Positions 35,447 to 46,900 of a DNA stretch of 64,000 nt are shown here, one piece after another. This stretch comes from Tulasnella sp. 424. Lineage: Eukaryota; Basidiomycota; Agaricomycetes; Cantharellales; Tulasnellaceae. The notes below the pieces were generated by a model. That model saw only the letters and a program-made list of their open reading frames with translations, did no database searches and was not told the DNA's origin. Location of the stretch: assembly GCA_019633425.1 (NCBI GenBank), contig WSUB01000001.1, forward strand, positions 434,001 to 498,000, read 5' to 3'. Numbering within the stretch: the stretch's first letter is position 1; every line of letters starts with the position of its first letter. The translations under genes and the position numbers were made by a program.

Positions 35447-37550
35447 CTACACGCTAGCGGACGGCTTCAACCTCTCATTGCTCTCCCCTTCAACCACCTT
35501 CGCCATGGCATCCAACCAAACATCGATACTAGACGCGCGTGTGCCGAGTGATGCTGATGCTCCAATGTGTCTGGCATGAGCCAAAACGGGGAGTCTCCTC
35601 AAGGTCCGACCCGACATCCCTTGACATTTTCCTGCCAGCTCCCAAAGACGATGACTAGCTCGAACGCCTCGATTATCGAAGCGGGGCAGATCCGGATCAA
35701 GCGCCTGCAGCTCAGCTTCCCTAGGGTCAAGGATGGGCTATAAAGTCAAAGGGTAAGGGTCACACTACGGCGTTTGGTATGGACGGGAGACTGACAACTG
35801 GGGCAATAATCTTGGCGCGAATTAGCTCATAGATACAGGAGTGGAGAATCCCATATATTGCTGCTTGAGGTGGCAGACCCACGTATTGGACTATGTCGGC
35901 CCTATCGATAAACGCGGTATCTTTTGTGGCGAGGTGAGCTCCCAGAACGTGTATTATAATAACCCCTTTTACCGATTGCGTCCATGAGATTTGACGTTGT
36001 CATCACCAAGATGTTCTTTCGATGTTTTAGTTTGTCCAACTGCGTGAGGAGAGCATTCACGACCTAGAGCGCGTTCAGAATGCAGCGTCCTGCGTGCACA
36101 TCCAAAGTACGCACCCTTAAGGCGTCGGTGGGTTCATTTCCCGACATTGCGCCAGCGCGCGCTGCTGTCAGGCTCTCAACCTCGTCTGGAACGAATTGAT
36201 TAGCTCGCGCTAAAGCTCGAATATGACCCCTCACCTATCAGGAGGACCACGAACGTTCCCTCTTCATCCATCATCTCGGTAACCTGTTCGTTGAATGCGC
36301 ATATTAGAGGATGTCGAAGGTGAGAAGTACTTTATCACGAACGGAGGCGAAGAGGCGTTGGACGAGCTTCCCACTTTCTGAAAACCACCGCGAGAAGAGA
36401 GAGTGCGAATTGATTTCCACAAGTTTCGCCGCCGGGTACCTAAATTAATACGAATATTAGTGGGATCGTCATATGGAAATCAATGCATAGTGACACCCAC
36501 CGGTCCGAGAGCCGTATAGCTAGCTTTTGAGCAAGCGCCCGGCAAAGGGAAGTCTTGCCAGTCCCTGGACTGAGAGAAGTCGCTAAGCAAGAGTGGTAAT
36601 TTTAAGCCTCCAGATTAGGTTTGCTCACGGTCCATGTAACAACACGACGCTGTCGACGTGATTGAATCGTCAACAAAGTCGCTGCTTGCTTTCAGCCGCG
36701 AGTAGTCTCACCGATTCCATGCGACAACATTAACTGGGAACAATGTGTTCAGATGCGGACTCAAAAACGGGCAGTAGTCAGCTCACAATCCACGTCTCTC
36801 TCTGAGAACACCAGAGTCGCGTGTATATAGTTCAGGAGTCTAGGTTTGATATCGTCAGAGTATACAAGCCTATAAGCCAGAATACTTTCCTCAGTTCAAA
36901 GCCTGAAATAAAAAATCTCAAATACTTACGTGTCCCATAGACCATCCCAGTTTCTGCAGGGCAGTTCACAAACGGAAGCAGCCACGACCTCTTCGCCATC
37001 GGTTTTACTGGTAGCGAATTCTTCGAAAGCGTCACCATCAGAAGGTTGATACACGTGAATCTCCAGCTCAGCCTGAGAGAAAGGCACAGAGTGTGAAGGA
37101 CATGCTACAAAGAGGAGGGAATGTCATTAGGCCTATGCCAATATTTTAAGACGTAAAATTCAAACGCACTGCTTTCTGTGATTCGCAAGAGGTCGATGTT
37201 GTTTGCTAAAGCGGGCGAACGGTCGTATCCAGTAATCGTAGATGGAAGGATGAGTGATTGTGCATAGCCATCGAAGAACTCCTTGATGCTCTTCTTGATA
37301 GAATCGGCGAGGGCTGGGGATGTCGGTTTGAGTCGGGCCTCCACTAGCAACGTCGGGGGTCAATAGGTTTGGACTCTCAGAGATAGCCGCCGGAATGCTC
37401 ACCGTGTACCACCCACACCGGTTTTTCCTCTTCTTCGCCCTCCTCCTTTGCCAACGTGCCTTCGTTCGACAGAGGAGAGACGACGTTCATTTCCAAGTCG
37501 ACAGTACGGAGACTTTCGAGCTCCGCAAGTGGTTCGGATTTGATTGACAT
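35447..37550 (-). CDS. PCH2: AAA+ ATPase PCH2 (TRIP13), meiotic checkpoint/HORMA remodeller
   Basis: Thirteen exons: 37550-37403, 37343-37170, 37104-36930, 36869-36787, 36733-36712, 36649-36629, 36569-36501, 36439-36331, 36283-36235, 36185-36115, 36063-35973, 35920-35796 and 35737-35447; 475 residues. The N-terminal domain ends in AELEIHVYQ and ELPCRNWDGLWD, typical of Pch2/TRIP13. The ATPase has Walker A GPPGTGKTSL built from two exons, Walker B LLIDEVESL, the TTSN sensor, FIDRADI and a C-terminal LRRLPVLAHA. Family knowledge: it remodels HORMA-domain proteins (Hop1, Mad2) in meiotic recombination control and the spindle checkpoint. Exons of 21 and 22 nt occur. It is divergent from SFR1 across 193 bp, so two meiotic genes may share a promoter. 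Confidence 0.92.
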
Positions 37551-37743
37551 TTAGTATAGCGTTGAATTAGGACTAGAGATGTTGGTGTGTCTATTGGGAC
37601 AGTAGCGGACAGAAACGTTGAGGATCGAGGGCGTGGTTCTTCGTGGTCGGTTTGTCCCTGGTTTGTTTACGCGTTTAGGTGTTCGCGTTCAAAACCTCCG
37701 CTCACCACCACCATAGTCTACTCTCGTCCAAAAGGCTCCCAAC
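37551..37743. promoter_or_regulatory. Bidirectional promoter between PCH2 and SFR1
   Basis: The 193 bp between the two start codons contain ACGCGT at 37669-37674, the palindromic MluI cell-cycle box bound by MBF in yeasts. A 6-bp word occurs about 16 times per 64 kb by chance, so this is only suggestive. No other element is recognised. Confidence 0.5.
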
Positions 37744-39482
37744 ATGGAAGACCCCGACAGGACCCTCGTTGATGAAGTCTCTCCAGAAGAAATTCAGCAC
37801 TCTCTCAGAGAGAAAGGGAAAGCCAGGGCGGAGAAGCCAAGGATTAAGAGCTTACCATTAGCACCCAATTCCCATGTTCGAATGTTTCTTCCGCTGTCAA
37901 TCCTCTCTGAACGAGGCGCTGACCTGTGCGAATCGTTCGTAAATATAGCTCGTCATGAAGCTGGCAGCAGCAGAGGCTGCTGCTGTATCAATACCACCTT
38001 CCAGCTGCCCGCAGCTTTTGGGGCCCCCGACTGGTACCAAAGCTGTGCGGCCCTCCTTACACGAACCTACAAACTCGGTTAGTACCGGTCAGACCTCAAA
38101 GCTACTTGCTCCTGTCGATATCTCTTCTTCGACAAGGGAGGGTCTGGCTGGGCATACGTCTCGAATTGAAAGCGAACTCTTGGGCGCTCCGGAGGTTGTC
38201 GAATCGCGGGCAGGTTCTCGTCAGAAACCATCAGGGCCTCGAAAAAGTCTGGATCTACCGCTCAACCGAGCAAGCTCTCAGCAGACCGCAACTCCCGATG
38301 GCACCAGAGTCGAAATGGGCGAGACAACTCCAACACGGGCGGGCGGCGGACGTTCCAAATCCCCAAAGGGCTCTAAGGCTTCGTTGTACATGCAGGAACA
38401 TTCCCCCCTCTCTGTGAGTTGAATACCTGTAAGAACACCACAACCAGCTGTATTGACTTTGGTTTGTCAAGTCCTCTCCCGTATATGATGTGCCACAATC
38501 ATCACCTGCCCTACCTCTTCAACCCACCTCGTCCCAGCTAATGGCCTCTCAACCCAAAGAAACTCCACCCGAACCCCAGAAACGCCATATAAAGTCTGAA
38601 GTGAGAAAACTTTATCTCTAGATCCTGTCTTAGACCAGGCAATGGAGCTTATGATTATTTCAGGTCGTACAGGAAGACGAAGGACGCCCAGCAAAGAAAC
38701 GTCGCTCTAATATGAATTCTTATTCAAATTTCAGCCTTGCTCACTCTAGTGTTCGAACTCCTTTCAAGCCTCCAACGATGAAGAAAAAGGAAACTACCAC
38801 TACCCCAGCGGCAGGCTCCTCAAAGACCTTACCGAAGCCCACTCAAAAGGACTTCACAAGGTCAGCTTTTGCTTCCTCAATGGGGCCACCTCAAACTCCG
38901 GATGGCGGCTCGCGCCCTACGAAGAAGAAACCCGTGACTGGAGTCGCCGCACCATTTAAATCACCCCTCTCCCGCTCGTCTGGCGGTCCAACACCCGCAT
39001 CACCAAGTCCCTCTTCCTCTTCCTCATCCCGACACACGATCGCCGCACTCGAACAGCGGCTGCAACACCTCAAACAAGCTCACAAAATCAAGTCTGAAGG
39101 GTCCGTCGAGAAACTCGAACAGCTAACTATTAAATGGACCACGGTCGCGCGATCCGCTGCCGAGGATCTGTGGCAGCTTGTTCGTGAAGCCGGGAGTGTT
39201 GGGGGAGCGAAGGATGATGACGAGTGGGGTTACTCTGGAGAAAAGAGGAAGAGGAAGGACGCAGACAGTAATTGGGGTTGGGATGCGGTGGATAAGCAGG
39301 AGGACGATGAAGAACAATCTGATCCTGTGGACGAGGATGCTGCAGGCGATGGAATGGGTGAGGAGAGCACCGAGGAGAAGGAGAAGGGATGGAATTTGGG
39401 CACGATGCTCGAGTCGATGGGTATTCCGCCCGAAACGCTCGGTTGGGATGCGGAAGAAGGGGAGTTCATCGACGTCCCTTGA
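37744..39482 (+). CDS. SFR1: Swi5-dependent recombination repair protein SFR1 (Mei5 homologue)
   Basis: Four exons: 37744-37875, 37949-38413, 38472-38600 and 38664-39482; about 514 residues. The first two thirds are low-complexity and probably disordered, with basic stretches (AKKRRS) and repeated FKSP/FKPP-like words. The C-terminal domain matches Sfr1/Mei5: LEQRLQHLKQAHKIK, a helix with LEQLTIKWTTVARSAAEDLWQLVRE, an acidic insert and the ending LGTMLESMGIPPETLGWD. Sfr1 with Swi5 stabilises Rad51/Dmc1 filaments during homologous recombination. The first junction (GTTCGA donor) is the least certain. The gene is head-to-head with PCH2. Confidence 0.88.
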
Positions 39483-39858
39483 TTTCCCTCAGATATCGCT
39501 CCAACCTACTCGTGTGCAAGTTCGTTCTCGAACCCGTTTTGGTGATCTTGGTAGTTGAAGACTGTCCTCTATTCACTTATTGCTATATTGTTAAGCCGCT
39601 ATTTCCTTGGAGCAAGCTACTAACGACCACGCTATACATCGATCCAAGGCATTATATTCGTGTCTGAGAGGGTTTACAAGATGTCCTGGGTATTAGGGCG
39701 CGTGTCCTTGAACTGAAACGAGATGAGGAAGCAATGGGCTGCGGAGTCAGATGCGCGCGTAAACGTGATGACATCATCGTAAACGGCTAAGGGGTGCTCA
39801 CGGAATTCCAACGATCATAACGACTGTAATCCAGGAGAATTTCGAAACGAGTTTAAGG
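39483..39858. other. Convergent intergenic region SFR1/FRQ1
   Basis: 376 bp between two stop codons, holding both 3'UTRs. No repeat or coding frame of interest seen. Confidence 0.5.
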
Positions 39859-40788
39859 TTATACAAGTCCGTCGTAGAGTGAGAGCGCCTAAACGTGAGA
39901 GGCTGAGAAAAAGAGTACGCGTGGGGGGCGGAGCTCCACGAAGAACGCACCTGCACTATTGTTGGATCCTGCTTGCTACCTTCGACGAATTCGTCGAATG
40001 TCAGTCTTGCATCCTTGTCGCGATCCATATTTCGGAAGATCTTGTCCACACGCTAAGCGGGTTACAAAATGCCGGTTACGTGAGTGGGGTTTATTGCGCA
40101 AGGGATTGGTGACGGCGAGATTCCCTCACCTTCTCTGGAGTGTCTTCGTCGCTCGGTAGTTTAACCATGGCCCCGGTCATCTTGTAGATTGCCTGCACAA
40201 TCTTGAGCATCTCGTCGTACGTGATGAACTTGTCACCGTCGATGTCGTAGAGTTGGAATGCCCCTGTTGATGGTGAAACGAGACGAGCGTATTAGGATGC
40301 TGAGACGTCGACATGCAAATAGTGAGAGAAGACTAGAACGCACATTTGAGTTTCTCGTCTAGCCTCCCTCTGCTGGTAACGCTCAGAGCGCATATGAACT
40401 CCTTGAAGTCGATGGTCCCATTCCGATCATTGTCGAATACGTTAAACACATATTCCGCGAACTGCTCTGGATCACCAAATGGGAAGAACTGCTTGTATAT
40501 CCTGCTGAACTCGGTCTTGTCGAGCTGACCAGAGGGGCAATCCTTGAGGAATCCCTTATACCTGTAGGTTGTGAGCGACACAGCTGACCGTCAGCTTCCA
40601 AGCAGGCGACGTTGGATGTGGGAATCAAGTCCTGTACCATTGCTGGAGCTCCTTCTTGTCGACTGTATGGTGTGTATTAGTGGATCGTCGTCCGGCGTCA
40701 TGTCAGCAAGCGTGGATGGCTCACAGTAGGTATTCTTCTGCAGGTCTGCCAGTTGCTCTGGAGAAAGCTTGCTCTGATTCTTACCCAT
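39859..40788 (-). CDS. FRQ1: Neuronal calcium sensor / frequenin (FRQ1, NCS-1)
   Basis: Six exons: 40788-40725, 40662-40638, 40561-40344, 40263-40130, 40052-39951 and 39888-39859; 190 residues, exactly the usual length of the family. Gly2 in MGKNQSKLS is a myristoylation site. Four EF-hands follow: a degenerate first one near [16 protein letters not shown], then [24 protein letters not shown] and [12 protein letters not shown]. The tail ALSLYDGLV is the conserved ending. Family knowledge: membrane-bound calcium sensor that activates the PI4-kinase Pik1 and affects calcium tolerance in fungi. The junctions rebuild [13 protein letters not shown] and LKWAFQLYD precisely, so the model is secure. 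Confidence 0.96.
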
Positions 40789-41943
40789 TGGTGATGGCGA
40801 TGAAGAGGTGAGTGGTTACGTCGTGACGAGTGAGTTCGGGTAAGGACGAGAGTGGAGGGAACTGCGTGGGTGGTGTTGGGAGCAAAGTAAGTAGCCTGGA
40901 TTGGGATAATGCCAAGATGGACTCGATTGTCTCTGTTTACTCAGGAACCCTGTCCACAACCAAATTCTGCACTGCTATTTATGGCTCAGCGTCTCCTCAG
41001 CGAATCTACTGCGTTCTCATTGCCGCAAGACGTCGACAGAGTCATCCAGAGGACGACGGGAGACGACTGCGGGCGTGAGATGGCCGTCTGCCAGCGGGAC
41101 AGTCAGCACGAGCCCCATGAGCTCCCAGGAGCACAACTCCCTCAAGCTTCTTCTCTCCACTCAATCCCTTTCTATCCAATGAACCATAAGGTCGTCTCTT
41201 GTTCTTTTGACGCGGTCTTTTCCAATCCAGGCCATCTCATCGTGTCTTAATCACTCAAAGGCTATTCGCACATGCTTTCTATTACGCCGCTGCGAATGAG
41301 CCATTTCAGAGGTTTGGAATATGATTACTTTCCTTTGAGGGTGGCACAAGGGGTGGCTGAGCATTCATCTTGGTCTCTTGGTCTTTCCGCAGTGTTCGTT
41401 TCGAATTTTGAGTGATTTTGGCCCGCCGGAATAAGCCACTGAAAGGCGCTCGCGAAAGAAGACGCGTTCGGATTCGGAGATCTTCCAACCACCGACGCGT
41501 TCTCGGTTCCTCGATATCAACCGTCGCCCCCCGCTCTCTCTGCCGATTGCTTCGCTTCCAATGTCTCTCTCATTGTGCCCTTCTTGGGTGGTTCCCGACG
41601 CGGGCGGGGGCGGGATTTTCCCACACAGCGCGGTGCTTGGTCCAAGTTCCGATGCGGGCATACGGTGACATGGAATGTGGAAAAGGACTGCAGCGCCCTC
41701 TCGATCGCTCAGAGACTCTTTCATCGACGTTCAGCCACTCTGGTCCAGCTTAAAAAGAGCGCAAGTACATTGCAAGCCATTCTTAATCGACGCCTCATCT
41801 GCAATTCCCAGGTAGTCCGCTTCAAGCCCGCCTCATTGAGACTCCTCTCCCTACTTTATCACATCTCTCATCCCGCCCTTTGTCTGAGCTTTCTCCTCTG
41901 TCCACTCCTCCTCCCACCTCCACCTCTCATCTTCCCCAAAACC
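40789..41943. promoter_or_regulatory. Divergent upstream region, FRQ1 (-) and CxxC protein (+)
   Basis: About 1.15 kb with pyrimidine-rich tracts near 41820-41940 just before the downstream ATG. Frames of 80-119 codons on both strands look like chance. No named element seen; 5'UTR introns cannot be excluded. Confidence 0.45.
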
Positions 41944-43651
41944 ATGTGCTACGAATACGGATCTCTGGACCAAGGAACCGCCAATTGCATCGTATGTAAG
42001 TATAAGTCCAAAATCATACATCTAACCTCCTGTCTCCTTCGTCCTCGCTGCAAAGGCCCGAGGCCACGCCCCGGCCACGAGGCAGCCGCCTGCCTCCCCC
42101 TCCTGCGGTTCCACACGAAACTGACGAATTTACCCCGTCAGGCAAGCTTTTGGGTACCAATAAAGCTAATTGTCCACATAAAAGTCAGCTTCGCGTGTGC
42201 CAGGATCGACAAAATCACTCCCAACCCATCGTCTTTTACACCAATGCCGAGTACAATATCTTTAACGGGTCAGTATTTTCTCCTTTATCCCCCGTCTTCG
42301 GCACACGCACCCGCTTCTTGGCCTCAAACATCTGACGTATCTTTCTCATCTGGATTTTCATAGATGCGGATATTGCAAGGTACGACGATAACCACTCGGG
42401 TGCTCGCCTGCTCTCGACTCAGATCTAGGCGCCTGACCGCTTTCTCTGACTCTCCTCCACAGTGGGCCAAGCGCTTCGCACAATCTCCTGACTTCGATAA
42501 GCTCAACAACAAGGGATGGCCGGGTTGCTGTCGCCAGCCTCGTCTAGGAGAGATGGAACTCATTGACGATGCGGATTGGCCAGTGGTCTCGAAGCGTTAT
42601 GGTTTACCCGATCGTTCCACTCTACGAGACCGCCCGCAGCGGCCTGTCTCTCTGAGCAAAGCTGCCGGTCGCTCTGGCTCTAGTGCTCGCCGTGGATCCA
42701 TCGACGTGAGTATTAGTCCTCGCCATCATTCTAATGTCGACCGATAATAATCCCCCGTTCCTGAATCCCGTGCCTGAACTAATAAACAATAATCGTTTAT
42801 CAGGTGGCCCAAAAAGACGAAAGAGGTGTCCGTGATTCAGGAAGCCCACATCGACGAGGTTCACCACGAATTGCCGACCCATCACCGACCGAGGGCTCGC
42901 CAAGGCGTAGTGTAGAAGCTTTGGTGGCATCCAATCCTGGCAGCGTCGCCGCCAATGGACCATATCGTAATGTGATGAATCCTATTGGCAGGCCCAGCCC
43001 ATCAAGCTCTCAGCAGAGCATCAGCACCAGCTACATTGGCGTAGAAGAACGAGAACCAGGGATGTATCACACCCGGGCAATCCCTCGTAATGGCCAGGCA
43101 ATGCCAGCACCTCCAGCCACCAGCAACGGGGTCGTCGAGCCGCAGACCATCCCTCGCTCCTCGACCATCCGACGAGCTCCGCCTGCGCCATCGTCAGTAT
43201 CTTCGTCTTCGTCTTCAGGATACGCAGAATCCGTTAGCAGCAACGGCGGTGCTAGCTCGGCGGCCTCCTCAGTCTCTTCGTACGACCCTCGTGGCCTGCG
43301 GGACATCCATAAGGACTTTGAGAATATGAACTTGTCCTCCACGAGCTCCAACAGGGAAAGCATCATCACTGTCACTAGCGACGGGGCGTTTACCGATTAC
43401 CTCAGCGACGAGAGCGAGGCGGAGCTCCAACGTCAGGCCGAGGCTCGAGCCGCCCAATTACGACGAGTGAGTAACCTACCATATTCATGGACGAGCCGAA
43501 TCTAACTCTACGTGCTCTACAGATGAGGGCAGAAGAAGCTGAATTCAACGCTGCCAAGCGGGGTCTCGCCAATATCGACCTCCAAACCCCCATTGCTTGG
43601 GCTCCTACTAAACCCCAGCCGTATAACCCGTCCGGTTACGCTCGTCGTTGA
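41944..43651 (+). CDS. Hypothetical protein with N-terminal CxxC (zinc-binding-like) module
   Basis: Six exons: 41944-41999, 42056-42268, 42364-42379, 42463-42705, 42804-43466 and 43523-43651; about 439 residues. The first 120 residues hold spaced cysteines: C15-x2-C18, C58-P-H with C67, C91-G-Y-C94 and C117-C118. C91 and C94 come from a 16-nt exon. The region around ANCPHKSQLRVC and FYTNAEYNIFNGCGYCKWAKRF looks folded; the rest is Ser/Pro-rich with a charged SDESEAELQRQAEARAAQLRR helix before the end. I do not recognise the family. A zinc-binding role is inferred from cysteine spacing only. Exon 1 uses donor GTATAAG after the second CxxC; the alternative GTATGT donor breaks the frame. Confidence 0.7.
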
Positions 43652-43903
43652 CCTTGTTACTACCCCTTGCACCCCCACATTTCACATATATAGCTCTCTT
43701 TACTACTTTTACAAAATGTAAATACTGAACCTCATGTTGTTCGTTTTCCGTATCCCCCTTATTACTGGGTTCGAGTCGTCTACCTAATTGGCGCATGATT
43801 CCACACACGGTATATAGGTTGTTTTGATAGATGGGCGTAGTGTATATATGAGTTGAGGACACATCGACAACAAAGAAAAGACATAAAGAGACACATATGG
43901 CAA

Positions 43904-46900
43904 TTAGGGACGGGCGTGGATATCCCTCGTAAGATTGCGAGCCGACGTGAGCCACAAATCCATGGTCTTTTTGAGCTCCGTTGCAAGCGCAGAGACGTCT
44001 CTTGCTTTGCTAGTTGCGGCCGCTCCAATGATTTGGTCAAAGAGGTTGTATGGTAGCCATGTTGCGGCAGCAGTCTCGAACGGCATTCTTCGGGTCTTCG
44101 CCGTTCCGCGAGACTTTTTCTGGGTTTCCTTGACGAGGTTTATGCTTTGGCGTAGAGCTTCAGAGAGTAAGTCGTATTTGAAGTACACTTGGATTAAGTG
44201 TTCAGGGTGGTTTTGCTAACGTCAAATCGGATCAGAAGGTCATCCTAGAGTCGACGGATTGCGACACTCACCTCGAAGAATTGAACAAGCCATGCCGGTA
44301 GTCGAGCCGAACGGTCTTCCTCCAGAATCGCCTTCAGGACCGTCTTGTGGTATTCGTAGTCTGTTTCCGGACCATCATTCCGCTCCAAGCTTTCCTGAAG
44401 ATACTTCCAAGCTCGTTGACCTAGAGTACCCCCCCAAGATTGGACTCGGGTCGTCGCCAACCACGGAGCCGCGTCTTCAGAGCTAACACACATATATGCA
44501 AAGTGTTAGATCTTGGTCCATATGGCGAGATCAATAAAAACCTTACAGAGTTGCTCCGGCTTGAGATAGATGTATGCATCTCGCAGTCAGGCTTTCAAAC
44601 AGAGCTGTCATAGGAACACCCAGACTTCGGGCATTTGAAAGCGCATCATCGAAGGCGCCTTCCTGTACAAAGCGAGACACAATATCTTCTGGCCCAATAA
44701 CCAAGTCTGGTACCCGAGCAAGTGCCGTCAGTGATGCAGTAGACGAGCAAAAACAGGACACGCTTACTGGCAATATCATGTTGAGGATAGCGATGGGCCA
44801 ACGCAAGCCTTGATAGGACAAGCATGTACTCTTCACGGATGTCTGCGAGTTCCACGACGTCGATATCATCCGCCTCGGTTCCAAAGACTTCGTCGGGGAG
44901 CTGAGTTCGCGGGCGTCGTCGCTTCCGAAGGGATGCTCTCCCAGCCTCGTGAGACGCTGGCAAAGCGACCCATGCGCTCTTGGGATCGACAAGCGAGAGG
45001 CAGTTAATGGCAGCCAAGTAGCATCGCGCAGTTTCCGTCGCAAAGTCGATATATTCCGAGGGTTTGCAGATAATCTCAGACAGCCGCCTCGCTTGCCTGA
45101 ACATAGCTTGGCCGGCTGAGAAATTGGGTTAGAAACTGCTATCAAGATGCAACAGGGGGCAATATCGCTTACCACTGCGGTAATCACCTCTGAAGGTGTA
45201 CCAGGCGTAGAGGACATTTGCATAATTAGGCCAGCCTATTGGGTCTGCATTGCGAGCTTTGAAGGCAAGGACATTCTCCACGTCTTGTTGGAAACCCACA
45301 AAGTTCCAGCGTGTCAATCGGTCAATTTCTCCTTTGTCGCACATTGCTGTAACGAGGCGGGAGATGAACCGCTGTTGCCTGTCGTCAAAAGGATTCAGGT
45401 CAATGCAGGCTCGTAGAGAATAAGCTAGCGTGAGTTACTAACAGAGGTTGGTGAGGCATGGATATTAGGGCCATATAAGCATCTTCGTACAAGCCCAACG
45501 CAATGTACGATGTGAGAAGAGTTTCCCAGAGCTTTTCAGATACCTCTTCTGGCGAGGAATCAATGGCTAGCTTGGTAAACTGTGCCACGTATACGTCCAG
45601 AGAGCACTCAGCAAAGAGATCCGCGACATGGTTGTAGTAATGAGGGAGATAATACTCGTCGAGAGGCAGCACGTCCTCCAGCGCATCAGTGTCCTCAGAC
45701 TCTAGCAGTCCATCATCACCTGTAACAGCGCTGGTCAGCGAGTATAAAGGTCAAATGCGAAAGAAAGCCCCTACCAAAGCTGATGGCAACCTGTTCAAAC
45801 AAATGAACAGCCTCGTCTGGCCTACCTCCGTCAAGCCATGTCCGAGCTAGAACATAGGCCACCCCAGGGGCTAAAGGCAACCAGCCGGCAATCTCCCTGG
45901 CGATGTGTAGATGCCCATCGACCCTAAGAGATTCCACCAATCGCACCTCGGCTGCTAAGAGAGGGCGTTGAGAACCGGGAATAAGGAGGCCATTGGATCG
46001 GAGGAAAGCATGGGCTTGGTTATAGACGTCGTGATCATGTCGAGGCGGCGGAAGGATGGTGTGCAAGAGTGAGTAGGAAACGATATGAGCCTGGGGGGAT
46101 AGTTGGGGTCCGAGGGAGGATACTCGCATTCCATTGAACTTGGCGAGAATCTCGTCTGTATCTCCGGCTGTGAATGCCTTGGCGTCTGGATGGTCAGCCG
46201 ACCGTTCCGCGAGGTGGTGGAGAATCGATAACACTTGGAATGCTTGGAATACGTCGCCAAGGATCGGTGGTTCGGTCGCCAACTGATCCGGCATCTCTTC
46301 GATCACGAACAAAGTAAGGATAAGGAGCGAGAGAGCGAGATGATACCGAGCTTGGATAGTCGCAGAGACATAAGCCGCTGCCCAGGCCCGGGGCCACTGC
46401 GCTTTCTGCCATCCGGGCGTTGCGGGATCGTCCATAGACCCTGCCCAACCGTTTCCCTCTCCATTGGCTTTTGAGATCGGCGGGGAATCTTCTTCTTCCA
46501 CAGCCTCTCCTTTGATCTCCGCTTCGACGTCTAGGATAACATACAATGCCTCCACGACTGCTCGGTTCACGCTCCCGAGCGAATTGAGCCGGGCCGTTAC
46601 GTATCCCCGAACAGGGGGAGATACCTGAGACAACAGCAGCCTCCGCGAGATATCTGCGCCCACGTCATTCCAGGAAAAGGCGATGGTCTCGCGTACGACG
46701 CTCGTCAGGTGGCTTTCGAGGATCTGCCGATCCGCTCCGTCGAGGGATTCTTGAAGTCCTTTGGCGATGTCGAGAAGGGCGAGCGCGCTGTTTGAAGTAC
46801 CGGAGCCAGCACCCTGAGCGAACACCTTGAATGCCTGTAGCGACGTATCATCTCTTGCAACGACCCCCAATCGTTCCCTCTCCAGCACGACGGGCTGTTC

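Noticed and set aside
41575..42363. 262-codon plus-strand frame overlapping the CxxC gene start
   Set aside because: It reads through two introns in the wrong frame; the spliced model gives conserved-looking Cys motifs.
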